Source of the DNA: Oscarella lobularis
Taxonomy: Eukaryota > Porifera > Homoscleromorpha > Homosclerophorida > Oscarellidae
Assembly: GCF_947507565.1 (NCBI RefSeq)
Contig: NC_089186.1
Coordinates: 1,240,001-1,304,000, forward strand
Length of the DNA stretch: 64,000 nucleotides
Reading direction: 5' to 3'
In this document: positions 9,720 through 20,900 of the stretch, piece after piece
Numbering within the stretch: position 1 is the stretch's first letter
Layout of the letters: every line of letters starts with the position of its first letter
The notes under the pieces: generated by a model
The model's input: the letters and a program-made list of their open reading frames with translations, nothing else
Told to the model about the DNA's origin: nothing
The model's database searches: none
Program-made: the position numbers and the translations under genes

Positions 9720-12700
9720 CTACTTACGACCATAAAGCTCTTCATATTTCGCAACGATAGCTCTTCGGCTGACGCCAACCTGCTTAGACCGCGCTAAAAG
9801 CTTGCCTACCGTCGGCGAAGGGTCTTGCTTTTTCCATGACTCAAGCACCTTGAACATACGAGAGACCTTACTGGGAGTAGAGTCACGAATCTCATCGAGA
9901 TCATCAGAAGAAATTCCAAGAAGAACACCGATGTCTTCCCATTTGGACGCTTTGACGGCAGCGCATGCTCTCATTAAATTATCTGTTACGATTTCATCGT
10001 CAGAAGGAAATGAGCCTAAACAAGACCATACACGTACGTGTACAATGAATAATTCTATACAAGCCGTACTGTACCAGTATCGATTCTAGCTTCAACGGGA
10101 CTTGCAGAAAAGACCACAGGCTACGCATAAAAAGTAAACCATGCAGTGAGGTCTGCTTTCTATGTATCATAAATTACCTCTGACGAATCCTTTTCAACTT
10201 CAGTGATCACCAAGTCTCGGACACGACAATTATTACGCTTCTCTGGTCGACTTGAAAACAGGATGTGATTAAGAGCTTCGTCGTTGAGCTTCTGATCCAC
10301 TTCACTGTACGAGTACATAGCCGGATCTTCGTCAAGTCGTCGGAGATGAGAACTGTCCAAATAGAACCAGTTTAGAATAACTCCCGGGCTCCTTTCATCG
10401 CAAGCCGTGGCGATGATCGCCTTTAGCTCGAATAGAAACCGCTTTGCCACTTCATGATCAGTGCTTTTGCTTGACCAGCGAAGTATAATGTCAATGCAAC
10501 AGTGCTCTTTTTTTATTCCATATTCAATGAGACTTTCGATTTTTTTGTCTCCGACGATCCTAACCAATTTGACCCCGTCTTTCCACGCCACGTAACTTGT
10601 ATTCGGAAGACGAGAGCACCGCGATTGGAAGACGGCAAATGCCGACGGCGAGATGATGTCAACGGAACGGTTGTCCACGATACACGTCCATCGTCGACTG
10701 TTCACCCCAAGCATCATTAGGAACTTCATCACTAAGAGCATTAATCTGATACACTCCGTCCATTCCTTTCACTTGAATGCACAAATCGAGTTCGATAAGA
10801 ACTTTAATTGCTTCGTCTACTGTCACGACAAACGGAGACGGCGTGCCCTTTTTTGTAAGATAATTTTCAAATAGTCGCAGAGCTGATCCCATGTCTTTTT
10901 TGGAAGCCTTGCCGGAGTTTTCACAAGGCAGGCCAAATACAAAATTATGCGAAGCGAGAAGAGGACCAATCACGTTGCGACAAAGCCAGAGAGGTCGAAT
11001 ACAAATTCGACGACCCAGATTAATAATCTATGCAAAATATTAGGCAACACAAGAAGAAAATCAATGAAATACCTACTATTCCGGACGAGTCAAGATATTC
11101 AACTGCCACTTTCTTCTCTTCCTCAGACAATTTTATGCCGACGTCATTAGCAACCCAATTCTCAAATTCATCAGTCGTCAGGAAATAGGCCAATGGCTTC
11201 TTCTTTCTCTTGTCGTCAGGAAGAGAAAGATACTCCTCAATCGCGTGGCAAAGTTTGGGAACATCATCTGCTTCCTAAAAATAAATCTCTACGTCTATTT
11301 TACTTAGGGTGATCATTACCCTGAGCATTTCTTCACGAATTTGTTTCAGTATTTTTCGGCAGCTATCCATGCAACGTGATTGGCTTTTACTGCAATCCAT
11401 TTTGATAACGTGAGAAATTTCAAACGTATCTTCAAAATCTTTCCGAAGATTTTCGACGACTTCATCGAGCCTGATACTGACGTTGATTCTCATTTCGTCA
11501 TGGAAACCAATAAGATTAAAAATCACGACGAGGCGGATAAGTGACGTCAAGTGAGGTAGAAGCCTTCTCAACGCTGCCTTAGAAAACGCACACCAGAATC
11601 GCCCCTTTTCTAGAAGACGAAGAACCGATTCTGAAGTCATTTCCTTTCTTTCTCGAATTGGAATGACGAGACAGAACAAAGTATTGGACTGTTGAAAAAA
11701 GAGACCGTGCGCACTGTGGAATGTCGGTTGGGCACCAAAGTCCCACGTCGATCCCTTGCCAACTTTTGGAATTGTGCAATAGTGAATTTCAACGCCAGGA
11801 GTACGATCGTCTTCTTTGGGTGGAGGTTCGTTGAGTTGCAGAAGGGAATTCACTAACGTCGTTTTTCCCGCCATTTCGCTGCCAATTACGCAGACTTTGA
11901 TCGAATCCGGACGAACCACTTCTCGTTGTTGAAGAACGGAAAATCGAGCTGTGTCCTATTACGCTAATTAAATACGGTAACTGAATGAAAATAATGACGC
12001 ACGTAATGCTGTCGAAGAAGAGCTCTCATTTCACCATTATGTGCCACCTGATAAGGCGTGTTTCCGTACTAAATTCAAATTTATAAATTGCTTTAATTTA
12101 AAATGAGATCACGTTACCCTGTCTTGGCATGTGACGTCAACACCCTTCTCCACTAATAAATCAATAACTGACTTGTCTATTGAATGGCTCTTCGCAGCCA
12201 TATGCAAGGCATTTTGTTGGTTCTATGAAGCGATAACAAGTGAGGAATAAGAATTACAGTATGACCGACCTTATCTCTGGCAGAAACACCAGCTCCTAAC
12301 TCAATTAGTTGCTGAATGATGAAGAAAGAGGGATGTTTATCACATGCGTACAACAAGGGTGACATTCCCTTCTGAAAATAGAATTGCCAACAAAAATGAG
12401 AAATATTGTAAGAATGCTACCTCATTATCAAAGTTTATATCAATGCCTTTCTCAAGGACAAGATATCGAAGAACATCTTTTGCATCGTCTTCACACTTTA
12501 AGGGGCGTGTTGCATAAAACAAAGCCGTCCTCCCAAGCTGAACAAAAAGGCAATTTGTTCATTGCTACTTGTAGCAAGTAAACGACATCTCACGTAGCTA
12601 TCTTTTGCTCCAAAGTCAGCGCTGTTTCGCCCCAAGTAACGAACCTTCAATGATCGATCGATGGAACTATGACACGCCAACATAAAAGGCGTCGCGCCCT

Positions 12701-13773
12701 CCTGAAGATGTAATAAGAAAAATAAAAATATCAGAAGTGAAATTGTTTTAACCTTGTTGACGCTATTAATGCTAGCGTTGTGTTCCACGAGCCATTTAAC
12801 TCCATAAATGCTTCCAACCGAGCAGGCACGATGCAGAGGGGTGTTCTTAAACTATAACAACTATTGTACAATTAACCAACCGAAGCACATCACACACCAC
12901 CATCGTTTCAATAGTTTTGACACGCAGTTCCTTTACATTGACAAGATAATGAAAAATCTCGTTCGCCTTTTCAGATGACGAAAATTTATTTTCAGCAGCC
13001 CAAACCTAAGAATTGAAAGATATTGTAGCCAGAGCGATCATATCAACTCTGTCACAATATCAGATTGTGATAAAATGCAGCCATGCTCTTCGAGATAGCG
13101 CATTTTCTTCATTGTGTCAATGGAACTTGCACAGGCATACGAAAATGGCGTACGTCGACCCTAAAGAACAGTGACAAGTGCAACTATCTGAAATAATTTG
13201 CAGCTTATACAGCGACGCTTTTCACATTGACATTGGCACCGTGACTGACGAGCCATTCAACGCCAAAAATATTTCCCCACTCACAAGCACAGTGAAGTGG
13301 GCGGAGTCCAATCTGCATCGACGCATTAATTTAATTTACCAATCCAAAAACGCATTCATACCCCTGATGAGTTGTTTTCAATGTCCTGATTTCTTTGCTC
13401 GAGCGCACAACTGAGCCAAGCATCGGCTTCCTCCGACGTTTCAAACTCTCTTCCCGCCACATAGTGAAGCAATGAAAGGTCGGCGTAGAACTATACGACG
13501 AAAAGGAGAATATGAACGGAGTGCAGCAATCAAAAACACAACTATTCAATACCTGCTCCGATCTAAAACCCTTTTGAGTAGAAAGAAAACTCCACAAATC
13601 ATCCTCATTTCTCTTCTCGATTATCTCGGTCAATTGCTCGATCACGGACGATATCTTTTTCAAAGGCGATGCTCGCTGTTCGATATCACGCGTCCTTACT
13701 AGTGTTCGATATCACGCGTCCTTACTAGTCGCGTCATGAAGACTTCCTTCAGCGAAGAGAAGAACGAAGCCAT
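9720..13773 (-). pseudogene. Roco B: ankyrin-Roc-COR-death paralogue with frame lesions
   Basis: A collinear paralogue of Roco A, exon for exon. The N-terminus is MASFFSSLKEVF (13773) and a later piece reads KKISSVIEQLTEIIEKR. Ankyrin exons run from about 13500 to about 12000. The Roc exon (about 11955-11320) has GSEMAGKTT, DRTPGVEI and WDFGAQPTFHSAHG. COR exons run from about 11277 to 10180, and the last exon (about 10017-9720) is a death domain (WEDIGVLLG, MFKVLESW) ending YGRK-stop. Two lesions stand out. An exact 26-bp tandem duplication (13677-13728) puts a stop soon after the N-terminus. In the COR exon near 10665, 21 nt of Roco A are replaced by 7 nt, a net loss of 14 nt, so the frame before (DVYRGQPF) and after (SVDIISPSAF) no longer join. 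The long open segments either side argue for recent inactivation; assembly error is an alternative. Confidence 0.75.
13677..13728. repeat. 26-bp exact tandem duplication in Roco B exon 1
   Basis: The 26-bp unit at 13677-13702, starting TGTTCGATATCACGCGTCCT, is repeated exactly at 13703-13728. Because 26 is not a multiple of 3, the minus-strand frame starting at 13773 reaches a stop (after RTRDIEH). With one unit, the frame would run on into the conserved KKISSVIEQ segment. Confidence 0.9.
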
Positions 13774-13989
13774 TTGCAACAAAGGAGAACAGACGCATGC
13801 GCACTCGGCTTAAAATCATTCCAAAGGTGACGTCAGGAGACATGTAAGATATATTTATCAATCAGATAACGGAAATCAACTACTAGGGTTTTCTAACGAA
13901 ATAAAAACAGCGCAAACTAATAACGCTCAAGTTAGGAGACAAACGATTACCACTGCCAAAAATAATGTAAATAGGCTACAGTATTGCCG

Positions 13990-14440
13990 ATGGGGTACGT
14001 CGGAGACAATTCTGACTAACCTAGTCAAAGGCAGAAATATCAGCCCCTGATTCAATTAGTTGCTAAGTAAAAGGTAACAAAGACAGGCTTGCAATATGAG
14101 CGTCTTTCGTACTAAAAAAAATTGCCAAGCAAAAATGCGAAATGTGGTGCAAATGCGACGTCCATGCCTCTCTCAATGACAAGATATCAAAGAACATTAT
14201 TCACGTTGCCATTTGAGGGCTGAGTGGAAAAAAAACAAAACCGTCTTCGCCAATAACAATGACATCTAACGTCGTCTAATGCAACGCAACTCCTTTCTCA
14301 CCCAAGTAGCAAACTTTCTTCGATCGATTGACAACACGTGAACACGCTAACATCAAAGGCGTTCCTTGAAGCTGAAGATAAAACTCAAATAAATACATAA
14401 CAAGTGAAATCTTCAACCCACTCTGACACTATTGGTTAAC
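13990..14440 (-). pseudogene. Ankyrin-exon remnant of a third Roco copy
   Basis: The plus-strand text GATTCAATTAGTTGCTAAG near 14050, CTCTCAATGACAAGATATC near 14174 and the TAGCAAACTTTCTTCGATCG region near 14310 match, on the minus strand, the ankyrin exons of Roco A and B (IQQLIELGA, VLRYLVIEKGID and IRYLVDKGA). Frames are short and broken, and Roc, COR and death exons are not next to them. A relic of the tandem array. Confidence 0.6.
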
Positions 14441-14459
14441 GAGGTCACGTGACGTCACT

Positions 14460-14477
14460 CGACGTCAATGCAATGAC
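14460..14477. promoter_or_regulatory. CRE/C-EBP-like composite motif, array copy 2
   Basis: CGACGTCAATGCAATGAC, preceded by a second GTGACGTCAC. This is the second of three paralogous copies (8369, 15701). Confidence 0.3.
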
Positions 14478-14639
14478 TTTCGGAGGAAAAGGCAATCAAA
14501 TAAGAGCAAAATGTCGCCTTTTTCGAAGCAAACCGCTTTGCCGGGGGAAACGGACAGTCAACCAGTGAGTACATTCCAGTAGAAATTTCACCCAGAGAAA
14601 AATCCCAATAACTGTTATTTGATTAGAGATGACTTTTTA

Positions 14640-15230
14640 ATACCGTGCTTCCTTTCAACTTCATTATGACGTTGTACTTCACGCAGAACGGAGGCGAGAT
14701 TGACTCCCCTATGACGTCACTGGTAACTCAGACTGGGTTTAAGAGTGATCTCCTCCTTCTCCTCCTCGCACAATTGAAACACAGTAGCCATTTGACTCCT
14801 TGATCTTCAATTACTCTACTATTTTCTGTTGCATGATCTGGGCTTGGACTCTTTGTTTCCCTATCAGGGATTCTCTCATAGGAAGCTCCAGAGCTGTGGA
14901 AGCTCGACCCTCCATAGGACTCATTTTCAGAGCGAAAAGGGAGAGGAGCGAGGTCGTTCTCGTGACCAACAACGAGAAATAAAATAGCGATGACGTAATG
15001 AGGATAACGGCCACAGTCGGCTCCTTATTGGGACCTTGGCACACAGGAGAGTAGCAGAAAGAATAGAAAAGTTTTTTTAGAGTATCTGCTTACTCTTTTA
15101 GCTATTGTGCGTAAGAGGATTATGAACATATTTTCATTGAAAGACACGCGGTGCTTGAAAGATTGCGCCGAAAATTGATGTGCAGGAAGAAATGAAAATG
15201 AAGAGATCAGCGATAGAAAGAACGAAAAAT
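14640..15230 (-). pseudogene. Unidentified membrane-protein segment, copy 2
   Basis: Matches the block at 8571-9165: the minus strand holds a hydrophobic exon (GPNKEPTVAVILITSSLFYF, about 15040-14960), then a polar tail region with QLCEEEKEEITLKPS near 14760-14720. Stops and shifts differ from those in copy 1. No functional frame is visible. Confidence 0.5.
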
Positions 15231-15234
15231 CGGG

Positions 15235-15630
15235 AGTCCTATTAAAACAAATGCATACGAGAACTCAATCAAAAGAATGACGTACAAAATGCTGTCGAAG
15301 GAGAGCTCTCCTTTCACCATCTTCAGCCACCTCGTAAGGTGTCTCTCCGTTCTAAAATTCTGATTTATAAATTCTTTTAATTTTAAGAGAACACGTCACC
15401 TTGTCTTGCAACGTGACGTCACAACCCTTCTCAATCAATAGATCAATAATTAACTTGTCTATTCTTGAAGAGCTGTGTGCAGCCATATGCAAGGCATTTT
15501 GTTTGTCCTACAAAGTTTTGAGTAAAAAAACGAGTGAGGAATGAGCATTATAAGGGTGTCTTTCCCTCCTGAAAATAGAATTGCCTGACGAAAATGCAAA
15601 ATATCGTAAGAATGTTACCTTAAGGACATC
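15235..15630 (-). pseudogene. Roco linker and ankyrin remnant
   Basis: On the minus strand, short exons near 15355-15285 and 15520-15400 match the last two ankyrin exons and the ankyrin-Roc junction of Roco A and B (GxTPYEVA, then LLRQHF-type; NKQNALHMAAHSS; LIDLLIEKGCDVT). The Roc domain is missing and the flank switches to the membrane-protein block. A fragment left by rearrangement. Confidence 0.6.
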
Positions 15631-15700
15631 TCACGTGATCTTTCCCTTTCCCTTTCGCGTTTAGGGCGTTTAGGGTTAGCCTGCCCAAGGTCACGTCACT

Positions 15701-15718
15701 CGACGTCACTGCAATGAC
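15701..15718. promoter_or_regulatory. CRE/C-EBP-like composite motif, array copy 3
   Basis: CGACGTCACTGCAATGAC, identical to copy 1 at 8369. A telomere-like TTTAGGGTTAG lies about 25-35 bp before it, as it also does beside copy 1. Confidence 0.3.
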
Positions 15719-15844
15719 TTCCGGTGAAATATTCTTAGAAGTCAATCGCTCTTGTCTTTGGAGGAAAGGACAGTCAAACCGTTAACACATTCAAGCGAAA
15801 GTTTCAACTAAAGAAAAATCAGCAATAAATGTTATTTAATAAGA

Positions 15845-16450
15845 GATGACTTTTAATACCGTGCTATATCCTTTCAAATCAATTATGACTTTGTTTTTAC
15901 TGCTCTCGTACTTTACGCTGAACGGAGGGCGTCCCCGATGACGTCACTGGTGTCTCAGACTGCCGTTTCAGAGTCCACTCCTCCTTCTCCTCCTCGCACA
16001 ATCGAAGCAGATCAGCTATTTGACTCCCTTGATCCGCTATTTTCTGTTACATGATCAGGGCTTGGACTCTTTGTTGCCTTATCAGGGATTTTCTCATAAG
16101 AATCCCGACCCTCTATGGGACGCATTTCCAGAGCAAAAAAGGAGAGGAGCGAGGTCGTTCACGTGACCAAAGAAGAGAAAAAATAGCGATGACGTAGTTG
16201 AGGACAACGGTCACATTGGGTTCCTTATTGGGACCTCGCTACAAAGGAGAGTATCAGAAAGAATACAGGAAAGTTTTTTAGTGCATCTGCTACTCTTATA
16301 GCAATTGTGAGTAAGGAGATTTCATTGAAAGACAATTAATTGGTGATTGTGCTGAAAATGGATGAGCAAGAAGAAATGAAGAGACCAGCAAATATACCGC
16401 CATACCCAGCAATTGAAATGGCTCCCACTAGAGAAACCTAAATGAAGAGG
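15845..16450 (-). pseudogene. Unidentified membrane-protein segment, copy 3
   Basis: Third copy of the block at 8571-9165. An exon near 16440-16340 reads VSLVGAISIAGYGGIFAGLF in one frame, a likely membrane helix. A further block near 16025-15870 reads LCEEEKEEWTLKRQSETPV. Several shifts break the frame. Comparison of the three copies suggests the intact ancestor had at least two membrane helices and an acidic tail. Confidence 0.5.
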
Positions 16451-16639
16451 AAGTAAAGTACTCAGATCATGATGGTCTATTGACTCACTTTCTAAGGAAA
16501 GAGCCCTCATGTAAGAATCTTACGCGTTCCTCATAAGGCGGTCATAGACTCGGCTTCGCTGAAACCTGATTTTGCTAATGGTATTCCTGACATCGTGATT
16601 TTGAGTTATTGGTCGTGTTTCCACTCAGGAAGCCTCGGC

Positions 16640-17160
16640 CATTTCGCGCTTTCTCCACGATTTTTTTCAAATTTGATAGCCAATTTTTCTTGTCGCTCAA
16701 ATTCGGTGCGAAAACGTAAAACGAGTTACTGGTGCAATTAATTGGATAAGCATTATCTGTATCTATAAAAAACCTAAGAAACAGATAAACTTATTTTCTC
16801 AAACAAATGCTTGTCGATTTGACTCTATGGAATAGACCTGCGGAATAAAATGACACTCAGATGAGACGGACATCTGATCCAAAGTGAGCACGTGTTGTTG
16901 AGCGTAATGACCATGTGACAATACCGTCCCATAAACCTAAAATTAATTAAATATTTCAAAAGGAAATTATCGAGCCACGCCCACTCGTTGTTTTCTTACC
17001 AAAACGTCGTTGAATAGGAAGAAGTGTCGTGGCATTAGACAGCGGCGGCAGACTTTGAGTAGGGTTTCCTCGCGGATGAAAATTCGGCCCGGAACTACGA
17101 GCGTCTACGTGGAGCACACGCGCTTCGATTTTTCCACGAATGGGGGCCCCCGCGCGGATC
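16640..17160 (-). pseudogene. PH-FYVE (Phafin-like) gene, copy 2, PH part only
   Basis: Second copy of the gene at 1780-3361. Exon 2 (about 17105-17000) is intact and reads VVPGRIFIREETLLKVCRR, then RHFFLFNDVL. The next exon starts VYGTVLSHGHYAQQHVLTLD. A 4-nt deletion near 16828 (against ATAGATGAGAGTCAAATCG in copy 1) breaks the frame at YSIESNRQAFV-stop. The piece encoding the end of the PH domain (SDKKNWLSNLKK) remains near 16700-16660, but the FYVE exons are gone. Exon 1 is also gone: similarity to copy 1 stops inside intron 1 near 17160, where the RNF213-like 5' flank begins. Confidence 0.75.
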
Positions 17161-17164
17161 ATGT

Positions 17165-17902
17165 TGTCCTGCCGATCCGATGTGATTTGCGGCTCTCCAC
17201 ATCAAACATGGAACGGCAACTAACGGATGCATGCTTAGCGCTGTTCGAAAATCATGGTAGCGTTAGGAAACGAAAACGCGACCTCACGCTTTCTCAAACG
17301 AGTCGCTCGTCATCACTGCGATCAGACAAAGCGTCCTAACGTCAGCAGTTGTCGATCTACAAGAGATTCCCTTGCCCTATACGGGTCTGAGTTGAAGTCC
17401 CGGTCCGTTTCAGGGTCTGCAGTGGCGTATTCATCGCCGAACCAGTATCCTGAACGAAAGGAAACGTCTTAGACGACGTGTACACCGACTCGACGACCCA
17501 TGCATAGAACCACGCGTGCAGTCCTAGCGCTAAAACGTCACCAACGGGACGGAACGATAGCCAATGGAACGAACAACGCAAGATTCAGCAAGAAGGCGCC
17601 TAAAAACTGTCCATGTCTCTCCCTTTCTATAGTTTTTGGTCATGAAATTCGTCTAGAAAGAAGAAGCCCGTGCCATTTGAACGCGAAGAATGTCTACTGT
17701 ACTATCGAATCACGATGTGCACGTGGGGATCACAGTCAAATACGATTAGCTCGGAAAATGCAATTAATCATTGGCCAATCAGACATCTGCCTTGTTTACG
17801 CACAACGGTCACAGTGAGACGGTAGCGGCCCCACCGATTTCCTCCTACTGGAGTAAGAAAGTCAATTCTGAACACTCAGAAGTGAAGTTCAATACCGGCC
17901 AC
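17165..17902 (+). promoter_or_regulatory. 5' flank of RNF213-like copy 1
   Basis: Collinear with 41180-41685 upstream of copy 2 (shared words include CGACAACGCGAC-like, TGTCTCTCCCTT, GAAATTCGTCTA-like and AAAATGCAATTAA). The best conserved spot is ATTGGCCAAT at 17770-17779, a palindrome containing two CCAAT boxes, 133 bp before the ATG at 17903. Its counterpart at 41544-41553 is 142 bp before the copy 2 ATG. This is a plausible core promoter with NF-Y-type sites. The short open frames here are not conserved between copies. Confidence 0.45.
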
Positions 17903-20900
17903 ATGGCTGAGGCGAACCGATCGGCGTGGGAACCCCAAACTTACCAAGGCAAGTTTACGTACTGACCGTTTTCCTCTCTTATTCGCGCTGCGTCCACGTA
18001 TTCTATCGACTGCTAAGACATTCCCGAACACGCATACTACCGCGGCGTAGCACGCGGTGCGGGTCTTCAGCCATGTGCTCTCATTTTCCAGGTTTGCAAC
18101 TCTCTATTGGCGATCAGACGTGGACTCTTCGATGCCAAAGAATTCCTTTTGAGAATTCGGTCGAAGTAAGGCGCCCGTCTGAGCCGCTTCCTCTAAAGAA
18201 GAAGCCGGATTCTGTTAATCACGTGATGCTTGCTCATATACGATCTTCTGTTGGCGACGACCTGGAGGCTATCCTGCAATCTGAAATCAACGAAAACTCG
18301 AAAGGACTCGTACTTGTGAACAATTCAGACAGTTTTCCTGCCAGTCATCAACCGTACTCGTTTGGAGATGACCCACGCATACCAGTTGTTCTGGTATCGT
18401 TATCTCCTGGTGCTTGTTTGGTGAAGGATCTACGAAAAAAGTATCTGTCACTTTTCTAGACGATTTGGTTGCTGACTGGGATCCATACCCTTCTTATCAT
18501 CGTCCAACGAAATCCATGTTTTTTCGAACTAAAACTGGATTTTATCTGCGCAAAAAGCTGAAAAAATTACTTGGTTCAAGGGACGCGTTGCTCAAACCGC
18601 TGCACAAGCGTCAAGGAAATTTTCAGGCTCTTTTTCAACTTATTGTTGATTTCAACCAAACTGTAAATTGTAAATATCTATAATCTTTATCATTTCATTC
18701 TTATTTAGTGCTCTGAGAAAAAATTGTCGTCCTCTTCTGAAGCAAGAAAAATTGAGAGAGTCATAGACGTACTATCTTCTCGCATGGATGAAGGGTTTCG
18801 GTGCAATTTTCCTTTTTATATAATGATGTCTTGGAGACTTCAAAGGTGATACACATATTTAATTAATGAACTTATTTTACCCCTGGCAATGTCTTTATAT
18901 AGTTTTTCATCGAAAGCAAAAGAATACTTTGTTGATTGTGTTATGAAGCTGAGGGTCTTGAATGTTGAAGCAATAGATGTAGTGAGAGAAGTGATTCGGT
19001 AAGGCTTGCCTCCCAAAATATCTACGTTGGTTACACTATGTCATACGTTGGCTCGGTAGAAATAATATTTGGGTGTCATGGCATGTGGCCGTTAATCAAA
19101 GCTCAACTAAGACGTTGACTGAAGCGTTTGAATTTGTGTGCCAAGAAAAGTTTAAGTCTTCTCATCTGGCTTCGAAAGGTTTAGAAGGCTTGCAAATTTT
19201 ATTCTTTGCTGGTATGACTGTTTTTGACTTTAATTAAATATCGTCTTCTGATTTGTCAGTACAGGTGCCGCACGTGGTTTATTGTATGCTCACGAAGGAA
19301 AGAAAAGTTTACCAGAGCTTTATTGGGAGGATTGCATCAAGGTGCTGAATTTTTTATTTTGTTGTTGCTATAGAAGTTTAATAATTAAATTTTAGTTTGT
19401 GAATGCCGAGGAAATAAACTGGAGTTCTGAAGCAACAGATAGCCTACATTTGTTGCTTCAGTTCGCAGCTGCTGTTTTACCGAGCAGCTTTAGCGTTAGG
19501 TTGTTTGAGTCACTCGTGAAAAAATTTCAAATATTTAGCTTCAGGGTTGTAAGGTATTAGCAGCTGTTTTAGAGGCATTGCGTGAGAAACAGTTTTTCGT
19601 TTTACAGGGATCTTCTGCGGCACTTTTTCTCACTTAAATCCCTTGAAACCGAGACTTGCCAAGTATTATCTGCGATCCTTCGTGCCCACTTTTTTTACAA
19701 CACCGATTCTTTACTGCACATCCAATACAACGCTTTGGGCGATGAACGTTTACTGCAGGAGGTATGTTGGTATATAGACGGTTTTGTCGTTTTGTGTAAA
19801 GTGTCTTGTGCGTTAATTTAGGCATGTGATCTACTTCTCTTTTTCTATGAAGACTGTTTTAAAAGGGAAATAACCCCCGAAGTTACTTCTCCATCTGCCG
19901 TTAAGATGGCGAGAAATGAGATGAAAAAATGGTGTGAAGGCATTCTCCTTTGTCTTTCTACCACAACAGGAAAATGGCCTTCTTACGCGACATCCTTTCT
20001 ACGAATGCTTCCAGAGCAAATGCATTCCATCTTTCACCATGAGGTAGTTCTAGCTTGCAGATCTCCTTTGCGTGCGTCATTACCGTTGTCGTGGTGCACT
20101 AAAGGTTAGCGCGTTTTTGAAAAGCAAGGCTGCCAAGTTTCCTGTCGCAGTGTTTGCGTCAGCGATCGACTTTGTTGATCCAGAGGTACGTAGAAGGAGC
20201 AGTTTTATTGTTTTGTAATGTTCATTTCTGCATGGGAAGGCGCTGGGCCACTTTTTTGACGACTACGTGTGTGGGCAGGTTGATCTGAAGCAGGATCAGT
20301 GGCAGGAGCTGTTCACGTTGGTTGATGGTTCCAAAAGGTATTACTTGTTTATTTTCGACGTTCTCTCTAATGCAGAACGGCGTTATGCGTACACGCTAAG
20401 AGATTTAGGCTGTACAAGTAGCACTGTTGTTTTTTTTTCAGTCGAAAATGGAACCTTGCTAAGCAAAGTGTACTGTCGTTCTTACAACGCGTTGCAAATT
20501 CTGCGTATATCAGTCGTCCTGCCGACTTCTTCTTGGTTTTGTTGTCCCTCAGCAACCCAGAGAAATGTCCTGAAATTTTGACCGTTTGTGGCGAAAGTTC
20601 TCACGACATATTGCTCAAGAAATTCTCTGATTTTCTTTTGAAATATTTTAAAGGACACACACTTGACCTGAGAAGAAAAATTAATAATGTTCTGGTAAAA
20701 CTCTTTAACATTAGTCTTTTCTATAGCTGAATTACCTTTTTTATGTTTTAGAGTGGTCTTGAGCATCCGAAATCGTCTCCGTTGTGCGATTGTCTTCTTG
20801 ATGTTTACTTACAGGTGAATCAGCGTTTACCTAGTCATCTTCTTAGAAGCTTATTCTTTTTATTTTTCATAGGTCGTGATTCCTACAAAAGCTGATATTG

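Noticed and set aside
13331-13663. A 110-aa protein starting with MKK at 13663
   Set aside because: The codon at 13663 is TTG, and the segment is internal to the Roco B N-terminal region; the real start is likely the ATG at 13773.
17254-17817. Short plus-strand frames upstream of RNF213-like copy 1
   Set aside because: They are not preserved in the homologous flank of copy 2, so the region is better read as promoter.
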